Positions 19,073 to 28,673 of a DNA stretch of 46,387 bases are shown here, piece after piece. Origin of the DNA: Bacteroides sp. (lineage in GTDB: Bacteria > Bacteroidota > Bacteroidia > Bacteroidales > Bacteroidaceae). How positions within the stretch are numbered: position 1 is the first letter of the stretch; every line of letters begins with the position of its first letter. Where the stretch lies: NCBI GenBank assembly GCA_021202275.1, contig JAJQDI010000025.1, forward strand, positions 72,112 through 118,498, in the 5' to 3' direction. The position numbers and the translations under genes were made by a program. The notes under the pieces are model-generated. The model was not told where the DNA came from. It searched no databases and saw only the letters and a program-made list of their open reading frames with translations.

Positions 19073-20145
19073 TTATTTATAATTCTGAAGACAAAAATCA
19101 ATTGAGAGAAAGCTACCCCTACGAACAAAGTAAAATAAGGAACACTGCATCTGACCACTTCCCTGAAATAGGCCCAGAAAAGAAATACCGAATAGACCAG
19201 AAAGAAATCCGTGATGCGGGCCAACTGTTCGACAGAGCAGAACAGAGCCGTCACAAACAGACCGAAAAAGTAGACATTCAGCCATTTGTAGTACACCAGC
19301 GACATTCTGACAGGTGGAAATATCAGAAAAAGACCTGCGAATACCTGGAAGGCTACCCGATAAGGCAAAATATATTTTATATCCATCAGCTCCTCCACAT
19401 AGTACAGCAATTTCTGGAAGGTAGTACCCTCCAGCAGGTGAATGTTGTCAATCAGATATCTCGATACGGAAGTGAGTAACCAACTGCTGAACCCGGTAAA
19501 GAAAAGAGTGAAAATGATGAGCCACAACAACAGGTAAGAGGAAGTAGTCGGTTTCTTACTGTACCGCATGATCCACAAGGCTACTATACCAATTACCGAG
19601 GATATATGGAAAGTCCATGCAAGCAGACAGAGACCTATCCCCAGCAGGAGTTGTTTCGTGGTCAACTTCTTTTTGTATAAGACTGCCGCGGCGGCAAGCA
19701 GCAAAGAAATGGCTATACCCGCCCGCAGAACAATGGCATTGTAGTAGTAGCCGAAAAAAGCGAAATAGAGGGTCAGAAGCAGGATAAAATTGAATGTATC
19801 CGGACGCTGCCCGGTATATCTTCTGGCAGTCCACATGATCAGCCCTACATTTGTCAATACAATAGAGGCGAAATAGAAATTCAGCTGCCCCCTGAAGAGC
19901 AGTTTCATCAGATGCGTATAAGCCTGGAAACCCGGTTCGAAATAATAGTAATCCAGACTGATGAAGTTGCCACTCTGCAATTCTGTAAAAAACTCCGCGT
20001 ACGGAACCGTATCAGGTACACTCATCGACCTGTTCATAATGAACACACAATACACCCCTACCAATCCGAAAGCAAGGATCTTTTTTTTCGAGAAGATCAG
20101 TATGCAAGAGATCACACAAAGCATGATCGCCAGGGAAATACTCAT
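19069..20145 (-). CDS. wzy: Polysaccharide polymerase, EpsG/Wzy-like
   Basis: About 358 aa from the ATG at 20145 (SISLAIMLCVISCIL). An upstream in-frame start at 20250 would overlap the preceding GT by 100 bp and adds an unlikely hydrophilic leader. The protein has roughly ten hydrophobic helices and the EpsG-family pattern with PYAEFFTEL and FEPGFQAYTHLM in the first periplasmic loop. As the only polymerase candidate in locus A it should join repeat units on undecaprenyl diphosphate in the periplasm. It overlaps the GT2 start. Confidence 0.85.
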   Translation of the reverse strand: MSISLAIMLCVISCILIFSKKKILAFGLVGVYCVFIMNRSMSVPDTVPYAEFFTELQSGNFISLDYYYFEPGFQAYTHLMKLLFRGQLNFYFASIVLTNVGLIMWTARRYTGQRPDTFNFILLLTLYFAFFGYYYNAIVLRAGIAISLLLAAAAVLYKKKLTTKQLLLGIGLCLLAWTFHISSVIGIVALWIMRYSKKPTTSSYLLLWLIIFTLFFTGFSSWLLTSVSRYLIDNIHLLEGTTFQKLLYYVEELMDIKYILPYRVAFQVFAGLFLIFPPVRMSLVYYKWLNVYFFGLFVTALFCSVEQLARITDFFLVYSVFLFWAYFREVVRCSVPYFTLFVGVAFSQLIFVFRIINK

Positions 20146-20150
20146 AGCAA

Positions 20151-21281
20151 TTATTTTACTATTCCGGGCAGCTCTTTCAGTACAATTCCCATCTGATGAT
20201 ACCAGGAAAGCCTGGGTTCTACACTTTTCCTGATCTCTGCCGGTGACCATACGGCAGAACGATAAAAAGCCAGCAGTTCTTCCATAGATACCGCGGAATC
20301 GTCCATAGGAATTCTTTTGATATAGGGTTGGTGGTCAAAATCACCGTTCCTGATGGAATAGACAAAAGGAATACCCCGCGCTGCATATTCTACATTTTTC
20401 AGAGGTTTCGACTGAAATACATTTTTCCGATGGCCTCCGATAGATCCAATGGCCAGATGAGCCTTATCGAAATATTCATCCAGGACTTTTCCGGAAGCCG
20501 GCCCGGACAGGTGCACATACGCCGACAGGCCGTATGTCTCTATTTTTCTTTTATACAGATCTATGATCTCCTGCTCCCCGCCACCGACAATGTAAAAGTG
20601 TATCTGCTCTTTTCCACCCTTTCTGTAGTACGCATACATCCCATCTATGATCCTGTCAAATCCATGCCATGCAGCCATACTTGCCACCCCCAACAGATTG
20701 AATACTCCTTTTTCTCCGGCAGAACGCTTCAATGGTATTTTACTGAAATCCACCCCATTGGAGATGCGTACAGTAGGTGTTCCGAAAATTATCTCATCGT
20801 CAGAGAACGTAACGATCCTGTCTACATAGTTGTGAAAACGATCCCGGTAAATATGCTCTACGCGTTTCTTCATCCGGCTCAGGAACGTGGAGACCTTCAA
20901 CTCCCCGTCATACGGGTAGGTAGGGATTTCTACAAAGATCCGTACCCCACGTTTTTTCAGCTTTTTCAGAAAAGAAAGAAAGAATGGATTCGCGAAATGA
21001 GTATAGCGTATGTAGATGACTTTTATCTCCTGCTCCCGGATGAAATCATAGATCCCCCGGTAGTCTGCGAAGAAGCGCAACCGCGACAATGGTCCGCACC
21101 CGATGCTACCCAGTATACGGTCTCTGACCACATAGTTCCTCCTGCCCGTCTCATCCGGGTTCAGGGAACACAGATCGATATCCATCCCCCAATCCCGGAA
21201 CGCTTCGTACTGGTATATTATTTTATTATTTATTCCGTGTGACTCTTTCAGATCCTGAAAGATCAAAAACAACATTCTCAT
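20151..21281 (-). CDS. GT4-like glycosyltransferase
   Basis: 376 aa, GT-B type. N-terminal part MRMLFLIFQDLKESHGI, then FVEIPTYPYDGEL and the domain linker RISNGVDFSKIPL. C-terminal part has LLGVASMAAWHGFDRII, FYIVGGGEQ and a donor region SKPLKNVEYAARGIPFVYS. Subfamily not recognised. Its start overlaps the stop of wzx (ATGA), and wzy follows, so it is part of a coupled wzx-GT-wzy-GT2 block. Confidence 0.85.
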   Translation of the reverse strand: MRMLFLIFQDLKESHGINNKIIYQYEAFRDWGMDIDLCSLNPDETGRRNYVVRDRILGSIGCGPLSRLRFFADYRGIYDFIREQEIKVIYIRYTHFANPFFLSFLKKLKKRGVRIFVEIPTYPYDGELKVSTFLSRMKKRVEHIYRDRFHNYVDRIVTFSDDEIIFGTPTVRISNGVDFSKIPLKRSAGEKGVFNLLGVASMAAWHGFDRIIDGMYAYYRKGGKEQIHFYIVGGGEQEIIDLYKRKIETYGLSAYVHLSGPASGKVLDEYFDKAHLAIGSIGGHRKNVFQSKPLKNVEYAARGIPFVYSIRNGDFDHQPYIKRIPMDDSAVSMEELLAFYRSAVWSPAEIRKSVEPRLSWYHQMGIVLKELPGIVK

Positions 21282-22717
21282 TTTATCATCTTCATTATTT
21301 CATTCCTGATCTCGAGATAGACAGGGAATCGCAGCATCTCATAGAGGAGGATATACAATCCGACAGCGGTTGTCACCTGCAGAAAGAGACACAAGAGCAG
21401 GGAACCCACAAAAAAAGTATACAGAGAGATCACTCCCGAAATTCCGGCGGAGACCAGAAGTACAGGTGCCAGATCTCTCAACTGCCTTCTCAACGTATAC
21501 CGGCTCAGTTTACCGGAACACGAAGCATTTACCAGATAAGCGACCGCTGCCACCCCTATATTCACAATGAGCATGACCCGGACGCCAAACAGCAACCCGG
21601 ATGCCACAGAAGGGATCAGGAGTACCACGTTTCTCAGAAACTCCAGACGCAGGTAAAGATCGGTACAGCTTTTTACCTTCACTAAACTCAGGTTCAGATT
21701 GATCAACGGATGAAACAAGCCTGCCAGACTTAACAGGCGCAACATCCAGGCCGCGTCCCGCCACTGCTCTCCGATCAGTAACAAGACCAAAGGAGAAGCG
21801 ATGGCTGCTACTCCCAGAATAAAAGGGAAAGCAAGCAGGCAGGTATTGAGAATGACCTTGCGGTATATGATCTCCATCTGATCACTGTCTGTCACCGCGC
21901 TCAATACCGGAAAAGAGACTCGTTGCACAATGCTGGTAAGATTTGTAGTACCGATGTTATTGAATTGCTCGGCTCTTGCATATTGTCCCAGACTGGCTGC
22001 CGAATAATATTTTCCAATGACATGGTAATAGATGTTCTTAGATAGAGTGAAGATCAGACCGGACAACAACAGATTAAATCCGTAACGGAACAATCCTTTG
22101 AAACTTTGTATAGAAAAGCGCAGGTGAGGTTTCCATTTTACCAGAACGTACATCAGGCAGGTGACCAGGAATTGCCTGGAAATATTCAGCGCTACCAGGC
22201 TCCACACTCCATATCCTCTGTAAGCCATTACAATACCAATGATCCCGCCCATTACGGAAGAAACAAAGGAGACAATGGCCTGTTTTTTGAAATCGATCTT
22301 CTTGATCAACAGGGTACGATGGACTAAGGAAAGCCCGTTGATCACCAGAATAGAACTCATCACTTTCATCACCGGGTTCAGAAGTGGCTGCCCATAATAA
22401 GATGCCAGCCACGGCGATACCACGATCAACAGAATGACCAATGAAGCCGAAACCAACAGATTGAAAACAAATACCGTATCGCAATCTACATCCGTAAGGT
22501 CCTGTTTATTGATCAGGGCCTGACTGAATCCGCTATCTACCAGACTGGTGGATACGGCCAGAAATACCGTGATGAGCCCGACGATACCAAACTCTGCCGG
22601 AGTCAACAAACGCGCTAGGACAATTCCTGTCACAAAGTTGGCTCCCAGAAGCACGATATTATCTATAAAACTCCAGGAAGCTCCTTTGTACGTTTTGCTC
22701 TTCAGAGATTCTGTCAT
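21278..22717 (-). CDS. wzx: Repeat-unit flippase, Wzx (WzxC/TuaB-like)
   Basis: 479 aa integral membrane protein of the MOP/RfbX superfamily with about 12-14 hydrophobic helices. The N terminus (KGASWSFIDNIV ... LARLLTPAEFGIVGL) is typical of the WzxC/TuaB/AmsL group. It moves the undecaprenyl-linked repeat unit of locus A to the periplasm. It lies 52 bp downstream of rmlA. Confidence 0.92.
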   Translation of the reverse strand: MTESLKSKTYKGASWSFIDNIVLLGANFVTGIVLARLLTPAEFGIVGLITVFLAVSTSLVDSGFSQALINKQDLTDVDCDTVFVFNLLVSASLVILLIVVSPWLASYYGQPLLNPVMKVMSSILVINGLSLVHRTLLIKKIDFKKQAIVSFVSSVMGGIIGIVMAYRGYGVWSLVALNISRQFLVTCLMYVLVKWKPHLRFSIQSFKGLFRYGFNLLLSGLIFTLSKNIYYHVIGKYYSAASLGQYARAEQFNNIGTTNLTSIVQRVSFPVLSAVTDSDQMEIIYRKVILNTCLLAFPFILGVAAIASPLVLLLIGEQWRDAAWMLRLLSLAGLFHPLINLNLSLVKVKSCTDLYLRLEFLRNVVLLIPSVASGLLFGVRVMLIVNIGVAAVAYLVNASCSGKLSRYTLRRQLRDLAPVLLVSAGISGVISLYTFFVGSLLLCLFLQVTTAVGLYILLYEMLRFPVYLEIRNEIMKMIK

Positions 22718-22769
22718 GTTCTCTACTTATTTTTCATACAGGAAGACCAATGAGGCCAGGCTACTTGCA

Positions 22770-23663
22770 TTATCCTATCGTATCTTTCTGTTCCTGTATG
22801 ATTTTCTCCAGATAATGTCCATACGGATTGTTCGCCAAAGAATGGCATATCTCCCCTAACTTTTCCGAAGTGATCCAGCCTTGCTGATAGGCAATGGCTT
22901 CCAGACAGGCAACCTTCAGCCCCTGCCGTTTTTCAATGACTTCAATAAATGTAGAGGCCTCACTCAGGGAGTCATGTGTACCGGTATCTAACCAGGCAAA
23001 TCCACGACCCAGCAATTGTACCTGTAGTTCTCCTCTTTCAAGAAAAACCTGATTGACAGATGTGATCTCCAGTTCGCCCCGCGCCGAAGGCTTCACACTC
23101 CGGGCTACTTCTACCACACGGTTCGGATAGAAATACAGCCCCACCACCGCATAATTGGATCGGGGATGTAGCGGTTTTTCCTCTATATGAATGGCTTTCC
23201 CGTTTGCATCAAACTCCACTACTCCATACCTTTCCGGATCGGAAACCCAATATCCGAAAATAGTAGCCTTGTTCTCCCGGGTCGCACTTCGTACGGCTTC
23301 CCTCAACATCCGTGTAAAACTCTGTCCATAGAATATATTATCTCCCAGTACCAGACACACCGTGTCCTTTCCGATAAACTCCTCTCCGATCAGAAAAGCT
23401 TGTGCCAATCCGTCGGGCGAAGGCTGCTCGGCATATTCCAAGCGTAACCCATAGTCCGAACCGTCTCCCAGCAAACGCCGGAAAGCAGGCAGATCGTTAG
23501 GAGTAGAAATGATCAATATCTCCCGGATACCCGCCAGCATCAATACAGAGATCGGATAATAGACCATCGGTTTGTCGAAAACCGGCAACAATTGCTTACT
23601 GACCCCTTTTGTGACAGGATACAGACGGGTACCCGAACCACCAGCCAAAACGATTCCTTTCAT
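22770..23663 (-). CDS. rmlA: Glucose-1-phosphate thymidylyltransferase, locus A copy
   Basis: 297 aa, full length for RmlA. It has the nucleotidyltransferase signature [19 protein letters not shown], then [40 protein letters not shown] and [12 protein letters not shown]. It makes dTDP-glucose from dTTP and glucose-1-phosphate. No rmlB or rmlD is in the window, so dTDP-sugar synthesis must rely on genes elsewhere. A close paralog (40198-41082) has the same third position after upxY-upxZ in locus B. Confidence 0.96.
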   Translation of the reverse strand: MKGIVLAGGSGTRLYPVTKGVSKQLLPVFDKPMVYYPISVLMLAGIREILIISTPNDLPAFRRLLGDGSDYGLRLEYAEQPSPDGLAQAFLIGEEFIGKDTVCLVLGDNIFYGQSFTRMLREAVRSATRENKATIFGYWVSDPERYGVVEFDANGKAIHIEEKPLHPRSNYAVVGLYFYPNRVVEVARSVKPSARGELEITSVNQVFLERGELQVQLLGRGFAWLDTGTHDSLSEASTFIEVIEKRQGLKVACLEAIAYQQGWITSEKLGEICHSLANNPYGHYLEKIIQEQKDTIG

Positions 23664-23685
23664 AGATTCACATACATAATATATA

Positions 23686-24171
23686 TCAATTCTCTATATA
23701 AGCCGCCGGATAAGGATGGGACTCCATGCGTTCGAGGGTTTCCCGTATCCATTTTTCCTCCTCACTTAACTCCCGTCCTTGCCAGGACCGGATGATGCGC
23801 CAGGCCTCTCTGGCCAGTTCTGCTTCAAAAACTTCACCGTAACAATAGGTCAACAACTGGCATTTCAACAATCCATCCGGTAAATTCTCCCACAACTCCA
23901 GGGCTCTTCTGAGGATCTCTTGTTTTTTCTCTTCTTTATCTCCGTAATTATAGACTGTAATCGTATACCCCATCAACAGAGCTACACAAAGTAGTGCCTC
24001 CTCTTCAGAGGTACTGCCCCGGTATGAAAAAAGATCCTCTGAAAGGTCAAAGATCTCCTTACTTAACCGGCAATACTCTTCAAAATAAAGAGGGGTCTCC
24101 TGTTCACCCATGCGGTACAGTTCAAAAACCTTTTTCTGAAGTTGACTGGCCTGAGCCTTTTTAAAAGACAT
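23686..24171 (-). CDS. upxZ: UpxZ family inhibitor of non-cognate capsule transcription, locus A
   Basis: 161 aa, acidic, all-helical-looking protein without membrane segments. Its position between upxY and rmlA and its similarity in length and pattern ([30 protein letters not shown]) to the second copy in locus B identify it as UpxZ. In B. fragilis UpxZ proteins block the UpxY antiterminators of other capsule loci so that one locus is expressed at a time. Unusually, it is 530 bp away from upxY. Confidence 0.87.
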   Translation of the reverse strand: MSFKKAQASQLQKKVFELYRMGEQETPLYFEEYCRLSKEIFDLSEDLFSYRGSTSEEEALLCVALLMGYTITVYNYGDKEEKKQEILRRALELWENLPDGLLKCQLLTYCYGEVFEAELAREAWRIIRSWQGRELSEEEKWIRETLERMESHPYPAAYIEN

Positions 24172-24701
24172 ATTATACTACAAACAAATAGTTAGTTATA
24201 CAGAGATTATATAGGATAGAAAATCCCTTGGCATTTTTTCTCATCTCCCTCTTTTTTTGCCTCGAATAGTTCACTGTTACCCCCAACGGCCGTTAGTTGT
24301 CTTACTGAAAACAGAGAGATCCGACGGAGTCAGGACTCAGGACTTAAAAATTTTGTATTCGACGTAGTCAGATAAAAACAAATTCTTTTTTTCCGTAAAA
24401 ATCCAGGATCCCTTCATCTTTCCGGTAAAAGAAATTCCTGAATGCTGTATGAGCAATGAGGAAGAGTGTAATATCTATTTTCTCACAGACCTTGTGATAA
24501 AGGGAGATGGTTTAAAACTTTATATGGAGCGACAGTAGACTCTACGTTCAACCTATCCACATGGCAATACTGCTGTAGTACCTTACCCGCGACACATTTG
24601 GCAGGGAGAGAGGAGGATGGATACCCCAAATAACTGCTACTGGCTTCACGGAGTAAGAAGAAAATCTTTTTACGGAATTTTCCGGAGAGAATCCTAAGGA
24701 T
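24172..24701. other. Long upxY-upxZ spacer in locus A
   Basis: This 530-bp stretch separates upxY from upxZ, against 66 bp in locus B. It has no convincing ORF on either strand. Just after the upxY stop is a nested hairpin (arms TTTCCGGA at 24679-24686 and TCCGGAAA at 24705-24712, inner AATCC/GGATT) without a T tract. A short palindrome AACGGCCGTT lies near 24287. It could be a degenerated gene or a long regulatory leader for upxZ. Confidence 0.45.
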
Positions 24702-25220
24702 TTATCCGGAAACAATACGCAGATAACTTTTAGGGACCTTGAAACTGGCGGTAAGTACCTGCGGTATACGGATCATGACATATGCCTTATTAGGGATGCT
24801 CAACAATTCACCTTCTACACCACTGAGGTCACCCTTAATAACCTGCACTTTGGTACCTACTCTAAAGATATCATTATCAAATTGTATCTTATTCGGATCC
24901 AGGTCCATTACGAACATAAAATCTTTCATCTGCTTGTCCGGAACGATAAGCATACTCCGGGTACACCGGTCATGTATATAAAAAATATTTACTCCGAAAT
25001 CATTGGCTATCTCACATGCGTGCCATTTGGAATCACGTATAAATATCAGATTCTTTATAACAGGGACTTCCACTTTTTTCTTCCTGTACTTCAGTTGCCG
25101 TACTACGATCTGAGTAGGAAGAAAATGCTCTATACCCATTTTCACCAGGGTATCCCGAATAGTTAATTCCTGATTCCGGGGAGTACAAGCCACAAACCAA
25201 TATTTTTGATTATCAACCAT
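24702..25220 (-). CDS. upxY: UpxY family transcription antiterminator (NusG-like), locus A
   Basis: 172 aa. NusG N-terminal domain (KYWFVACTPRNQELTIRDTL, KVEVPVIKNLIFI), the UpxY-specific stretch VPDKQMKDFMFVMDL, and a C-terminal KOW motif (VGTKVQVIKGDLSGVEGEL). UpxY proteins act on the untranslated leader of their own locus and prevent premature termination, so this gene switches on locus A. It is the first gene of the locus, behind a leader of roughly 450 nt. Confidence 0.95.
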   Translation of the reverse strand: MVDNQKYWFVACTPRNQELTIRDTLVKMGIEHFLPTQIVVRQLKYRKKKVEVPVIKNLIFIRDSKWHACEIANDFGVNIFYIHDRCTRSMLIVPDKQMKDFMFVMDLDPNKIQFDNDIFRVGTKVQVIKGDLSGVEGELLSIPNKAYVMIRIPQVLTASFKVPKSYLRIVSG

Positions 25221-25895
25221 TTAAATAATAAAATTCATCTTTAAAAGGAGAGAAAAGGATACGCTTCGCGAATTGAACGAGACATGCTGTCTGGCTCAGA
25301 ATTTAGAATATATTACTTATATTACAGACTGTATCAAGGAATGTCTGTATAAATTCTTTTACTTCCTACTATTAACAAAATGATTCAGCTATTGTTTAAA
25401 ATTAAGCCAACTTATTTTAAACATTAACTAAACTTAGTCAAGATATCTTTTTCAGAATTGAATTACGATCCGGACATTGAGAACCATCTGTCATGTCCAT
25501 ACACACACGTAACAATCCCATAGTGTTCTGATTCAGATCCCATTATCCGTATCCGTGACATTTATTGGTTTGTCGCAGGCGTATTTTCGCTGCACAAGTA
25601 AAAATATGCAGGATGGCCTGAATATTCTTTTCCTATTTCACCATGTAATTTATCCGGTTTGCTATTTCTCTGCAAAGGTATATAATACTCTGGTATATAA
25701 TTACTTGCACATAGTTCCAAAGAGATAACAGATTTGTATCCGGTTTGGATACAGAAAAAGAGAGGTAAGGGCCAGTGATAGCATCAAATACCAGGGAACC
25801 AAAGGAATATTCGGGAATTTACCCAAGTAAACTTTCTGTATTTTACTTATAATATTAAAAGGTATGACAAAAAACCGACTTAGTGTGAGTATCCA
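25221..25895. other. Leader and promoter region of capsule locus A
   Basis: This 675-bp region lies between the last gene of locus B and upxY of locus A. On the minus strand it holds a -7 element at 25673-25680 and a leader hairpin with arms TACAGAC/GTCTGTA (25323-25349). Upstream of the promoter is a hairpin TGTATCC-5 nt-GGATACA (25735-25753). The long leader agrees with UpxY acting before the first gene. I see no coding sequence and no clear terminator for locus B. Confidence 0.55.
25673..25680 (-). promoter_or_regulatory. Bacteroides-type -7 promoter element for locus A
   Basis: The minus strand reads TACCTTTGC, a full match to TAnnTTTG. No TTTG is found at 19-21 bp upstream, so the -33 half is weak or absent. 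The same TACCTTTGCA occurs in the locus B promoter. Confidence 0.5.
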
Positions 25896-27011
25896 CTATA
25901 AATAAAGTTGTTCCATCTCACTCCATATAATTTTCTGATCAAACTTCTCGACCACAAATTGACGACCGTTCCGCCCCAATTGCTTCCTCAGAGAAGGATC
26001 CCGGATCAAACAATTCATATGATGAGTCAAGCTATCCTCTGTATGATCTATAAAAAAACCGGTCACATTTTCTATAATAGAATCTCTACAGCCAGTCACC
26101 CGAGTGGTTAATACAGGAAGTTCCATCGAAGAGGCTTCCAGGACAGAAGTAGGTAAACCTTCCCGATAAGAAGGTAAAACAAAAATATCCATCATACTAT
26201 AATACAGTTCTATTTCCCTGTGATTCACATAGCCGGTACAAATGATGCGAGGAGATTTTTGGATCAGAGAAATTATATTTGCCGGTAGCTTATCTCTTTC
26301 TTCAAACATCCCTACCAATAACAAATAGATGTGATCATGTACCAGAATAAGTTGTTCAAAACATCGTACCAGCTCTATGATCCCTTTATCTTTTACTAAC
26401 CGACCGGTATAGCCAATCACTATAGCAGATTCATCGATATTATATTTCTTTCTGATCTGCTTTTTCTTTCTCCCGGAAAATCTTGCCTGACAAAAACGTT
26501 CCGTATCAATACCGTTACAGCTTCCGTTAAATAACATCAGCTGCTTTTTTTTACTGTTCAATTTGTCTGCTAAACTCTGCTGATAAACCGAAGGACTTAC
26601 ACATATTACTTTGGTAGAAAGAAAAGCTGTGATGCGATCTATTCCTTTCAGCAATCTTCTCTTGAACCCGACAGAGGTTTCATATACCAGACCGTGTCTG
26701 AAATAGATCCTTACCGGAACTTGCATAAAATAAGCAGCGATCATAGACAATAAAGCACCCTTTGGAGTGTGTCCGAAAACAATATCTATCCTGTTTACTT
26801 TAATATATCTTACTATTTCAAATACAGAATAAAGATCTCTGAAAACGGAGATCTTTCTGAGAATAGGTATCTCCTTAAAGAAAAACCGCTGCTTTTTCAC
26901 ATATTCAACGAACTCCTTAGAAGAACTACAGATCAGATGAATGTTATATCCTTTTTCAGAGAAAAAAGAAAGTTGTCCCCCCCCAGGAAATAGGGAATAA
27001 CAAAAAAACAT
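25896..27011 (-). CDS. GT4 glycosyltransferase, last gene of locus B, disturbed N terminus
   Basis: 371 aa open frame; GT-B fold with HTPKGALLSMIAAY, VICVSPSV, IGYTGRLVKDKGIIELV, and the donor block PSYREGLPTSVLEASSMELPVLT. The open frame starts inside the gene: an ATG at 27039 begins NKNILHVVNV, the usual start of this family. Two homopolymers, T7 (27002-27008) and G8 (26977-26984, as read on the minus strand), put the two parts out of register. With T8 and G9 (or G6) they join as NVFFVIPYFLGG, then QLSFFSEKGY, which looks like the family consensus. So the true gene is probably 27039-25896, about 381 aa. Confidence 0.87.
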   Translation of the reverse strand: MFFCYSLFPGGGQLSFFSEKGYNIHLICSSSKEFVEYVKKQRFFFKEIPILRKISVFRDLYSVFEIVRYIKVNRIDIVFGHTPKGALLSMIAAYFMQVPVRIYFRHGLVYETSVGFKRRLLKGIDRITAFLSTKVICVSPSVYQQSLADKLNSKKKQLMLFNGSCNGIDTERFCQARFSGRKKKQIRKKYNIDESAIVIGYTGRLVKDKGIIELVRCFEQLILVHDHIYLLLVGMFEERDKLPANIISLIQKSPRIICTGYVNHREIELYYSMMDIFVLPSYREGLPTSVLEASSMELPVLTTRVTGCRDSIIENVTGFFIDHTEDSLTHHMNCLIRDPSLRKQLGRNGRQFVVEKFDQKIIWSEMEQLYL

Positions 27012-27136
27012 TTACTACATGAAGTATATTTTTATTCATACACAAAATCAGAGTTAATTCAAACTTTGCTATCTTCTCTATTCATTCAGGCTATTTTCAG
27101 TTCTACTCTTCTATTTCTGAGACAATGACAGGGATC

Positions 27137-27159
27137 GTAGAGACGCATATTTGCGTCTC
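27137..27159. repeat. Short REP-like palindrome, copy 3
   Basis: GTAGAGACGCA with its partner TGCGTCTC around a 4-nt loop, followed by diverged repeats of the same words (TTTGCATCTC). It matches the arms of the repeats at 8344 and 14203 and lies in the 175-bp gap between the deacetylase and the last GT gene of locus B. Confidence 0.6.
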
Positions 27160-27214
27160 GTATTTGCATCTCATACTTGCACCTGAAAAGAAACGGACGA
27201 CCCAACTCAACCTC

Positions 27215-28178
27215 TTACAATTCCGAAATAAACGAACTTGTATAACCATATCTACGTTGCAGATAACTAAAGTGCCTACATATCTCATCCAGCTGTCTCA
27301 GATTCTGCTCCGTAAACCTTCCGAAATTATGAGGATGCCACCATAAATGGAATATCTTCCCGTTCCTGGCTGCATAGCTCATACTATTTTTTACCCTTCG
27401 GAGCTTCAAAGATTCAAGAAAAGAGAATGTACCCGAATATGGGCGTAAAAAAACGGCTACCCGGTACATTCTTCAGATATTTACCTTGCACAGAAGATAA
27501 AGAATAACAGTTTGTTCCGGTAATATTCAAATAGGTATCTACCAGACGAAGAGCTGCTTTTATAGTAAATCGTTTTCCCATCTTATCCGGTTTACACAAT
27601 ACATTCTGTAAGTTTCCCCGGAAATGGGTCAGACCTTCCTCCGCGCAAACTTTTAAATATGGATCAGAGATCTGATTTCCGGGAAATACAATAGTTTCTA
27701 TTTTAATTCCTCTCTTGTAAAATACAGCCAGTGCGACTTTCAGATCTTCTCTGAACTGTTCACTGGTTTGTCCTTTTTCCATACAATAATAATGAGAAAA
27801 GGTATGAGTAGCGAGCTGTACATTTTCCATCTGGCTCAACCTGTGTATCGTATCCGGACAAAACAAAAGATCTCCTCTATAGTTTCTTCCGACTTCCTTC
27901 AAGAAAGAGTCATAAGAAGAAACCAGCCTATACTTATAAGAGGGCCGTACAGAGGGAGCCGAAGCTAAAAATTCTCCTAAACTCCGAAAATCCATCCCTC
28001 CGACAGAGGCGATATTGCATTTCATTTCATACTTTTCAAAGATCAGAAGAATTCCGGATAGAGCCGAAACAGCATTTTGTATGCAAGGCAGATAGTTGCT
28101 GATCTTCGACTTGTCCCATCCTGCCAATCCCCAAAGCAATTCAAAATCCAGGGATATTAAAAAATGTCCTGTTTTCAT
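27215..28178 (-). pseudogene. Polysaccharide deacetylase-like protein (NodB/CE4 type), frameshifted at T7
   Basis: About 320 aa if repaired. The first open frame (to 27414) begins KTGHFLISLDFELLWGL, with the CE4 motif 1 Asp-x-Glu, followed by THTFSHYYC (motif 2, H-x3-H like) and IVFPGNQIS. It runs out of frame at a T7 tract on the minus strand (27447-27453); with T6 it reads SRFLRPYSGTFSF and joins the second open frame, which contains FHLWWHPHNFGR (motif 5-like His) and stops at 27215. It may deacetylate the repeat unit or act on lipid-linked sugar; no signal peptide is seen, so a cytoplasmic role is likely. Whether the break is real needs resequencing. Confidence 0.83.
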
Positions 28179-28244
28179 TCTATTTCTCTGATGTCGTCAG
28201 GTAAATAACATATTAAATTTTAGGATATTTGCTAATATCACGTA

Positions 28245-28281
28245 TATACAAAACAAATAATCACAACATTTGTTTTGTATA
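28245..28281. promoter_or_regulatory. 14-bp inverted repeat upstream of the deacetylase gene
   Basis: TATACAAAACAAAT (28245-28258) and its exact complement ATTTGTTTTGTATA (28268-28281) flank a 9-nt spacer, 67 bp upstream of the deacetylase start. There is no T tract, so it looks like a protein-binding site or leader hairpin rather than a terminator. Confidence 0.55.
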
Positions 28282-28301
28282 ATTAAAAAATATTTATAAA
28301 C

Positions 28302-28348
28302 AAAAATTCCTGTATAACATCTGAATAATATTCAGCACTATACAGGAA
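28302..28348 (-). terminator. Bulged terminator-like hairpin inside locus B
   Basis: Outer arms TTCCTGTATA (28307-28316) and TATACAGGAA (28339-28348) enclose a second hairpin CTGAATA-A-TATTCAG (28321-28335). On the minus strand the outer stem is followed by TTTTT. Confidence 0.6.
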
Positions 28349-28422
28349 CACAAATGAAGCCCATTCTATTTAATAAAAATTTGTCTTATTCATATCGCTA
28401 TATATATTTTATTCTTTGGCAT

Positions 28423-28454
28423 AAAAAAACCGGATAATTTTATCAATTATCCGG
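28423..28454 (-). terminator. Rho-independent terminator downstream of the RmlC-like gene
   Basis: A perfect 10-bp stem CCGGATAATT/AATTATCCGG with a 5-nt loop is followed by seven T on the minus strand. It ends transcripts about 220 bp after the RmlC-like gene, before the last two genes of locus B. Confidence 0.85.
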
Positions 28455-28673
28455 CTATATGACCATCCACACTTACAATACATTCCAATTTCATTACAAG
28501 GTTGCTGCAACAAAAAATCCCGGAAGTATAAATGCTGTCAAAGATACAGGGGAAAATACTTTTTCATAAGACTGATACATATTGGAAATACCATATATAT
28601 TATATATGTCTCATAGAAAAACAGAAAACACTTTTTCCTGAACGATCAATTCTATGTCAGGGAATAATTCAGA

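Larger units (their letters stand above)
28179..28673. other. AT-rich intergenic region inside locus B with two terminators and an inverted repeat
   Basis: This 495-bp gap between the RmlC-like gene and the deacetylase gene contains two terminator-like hairpins on the minus strand and a 14-bp inverted repeat (listed separately). I see no gene and no promoter matching the Bacteroides consensus. Confidence 0.6.
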
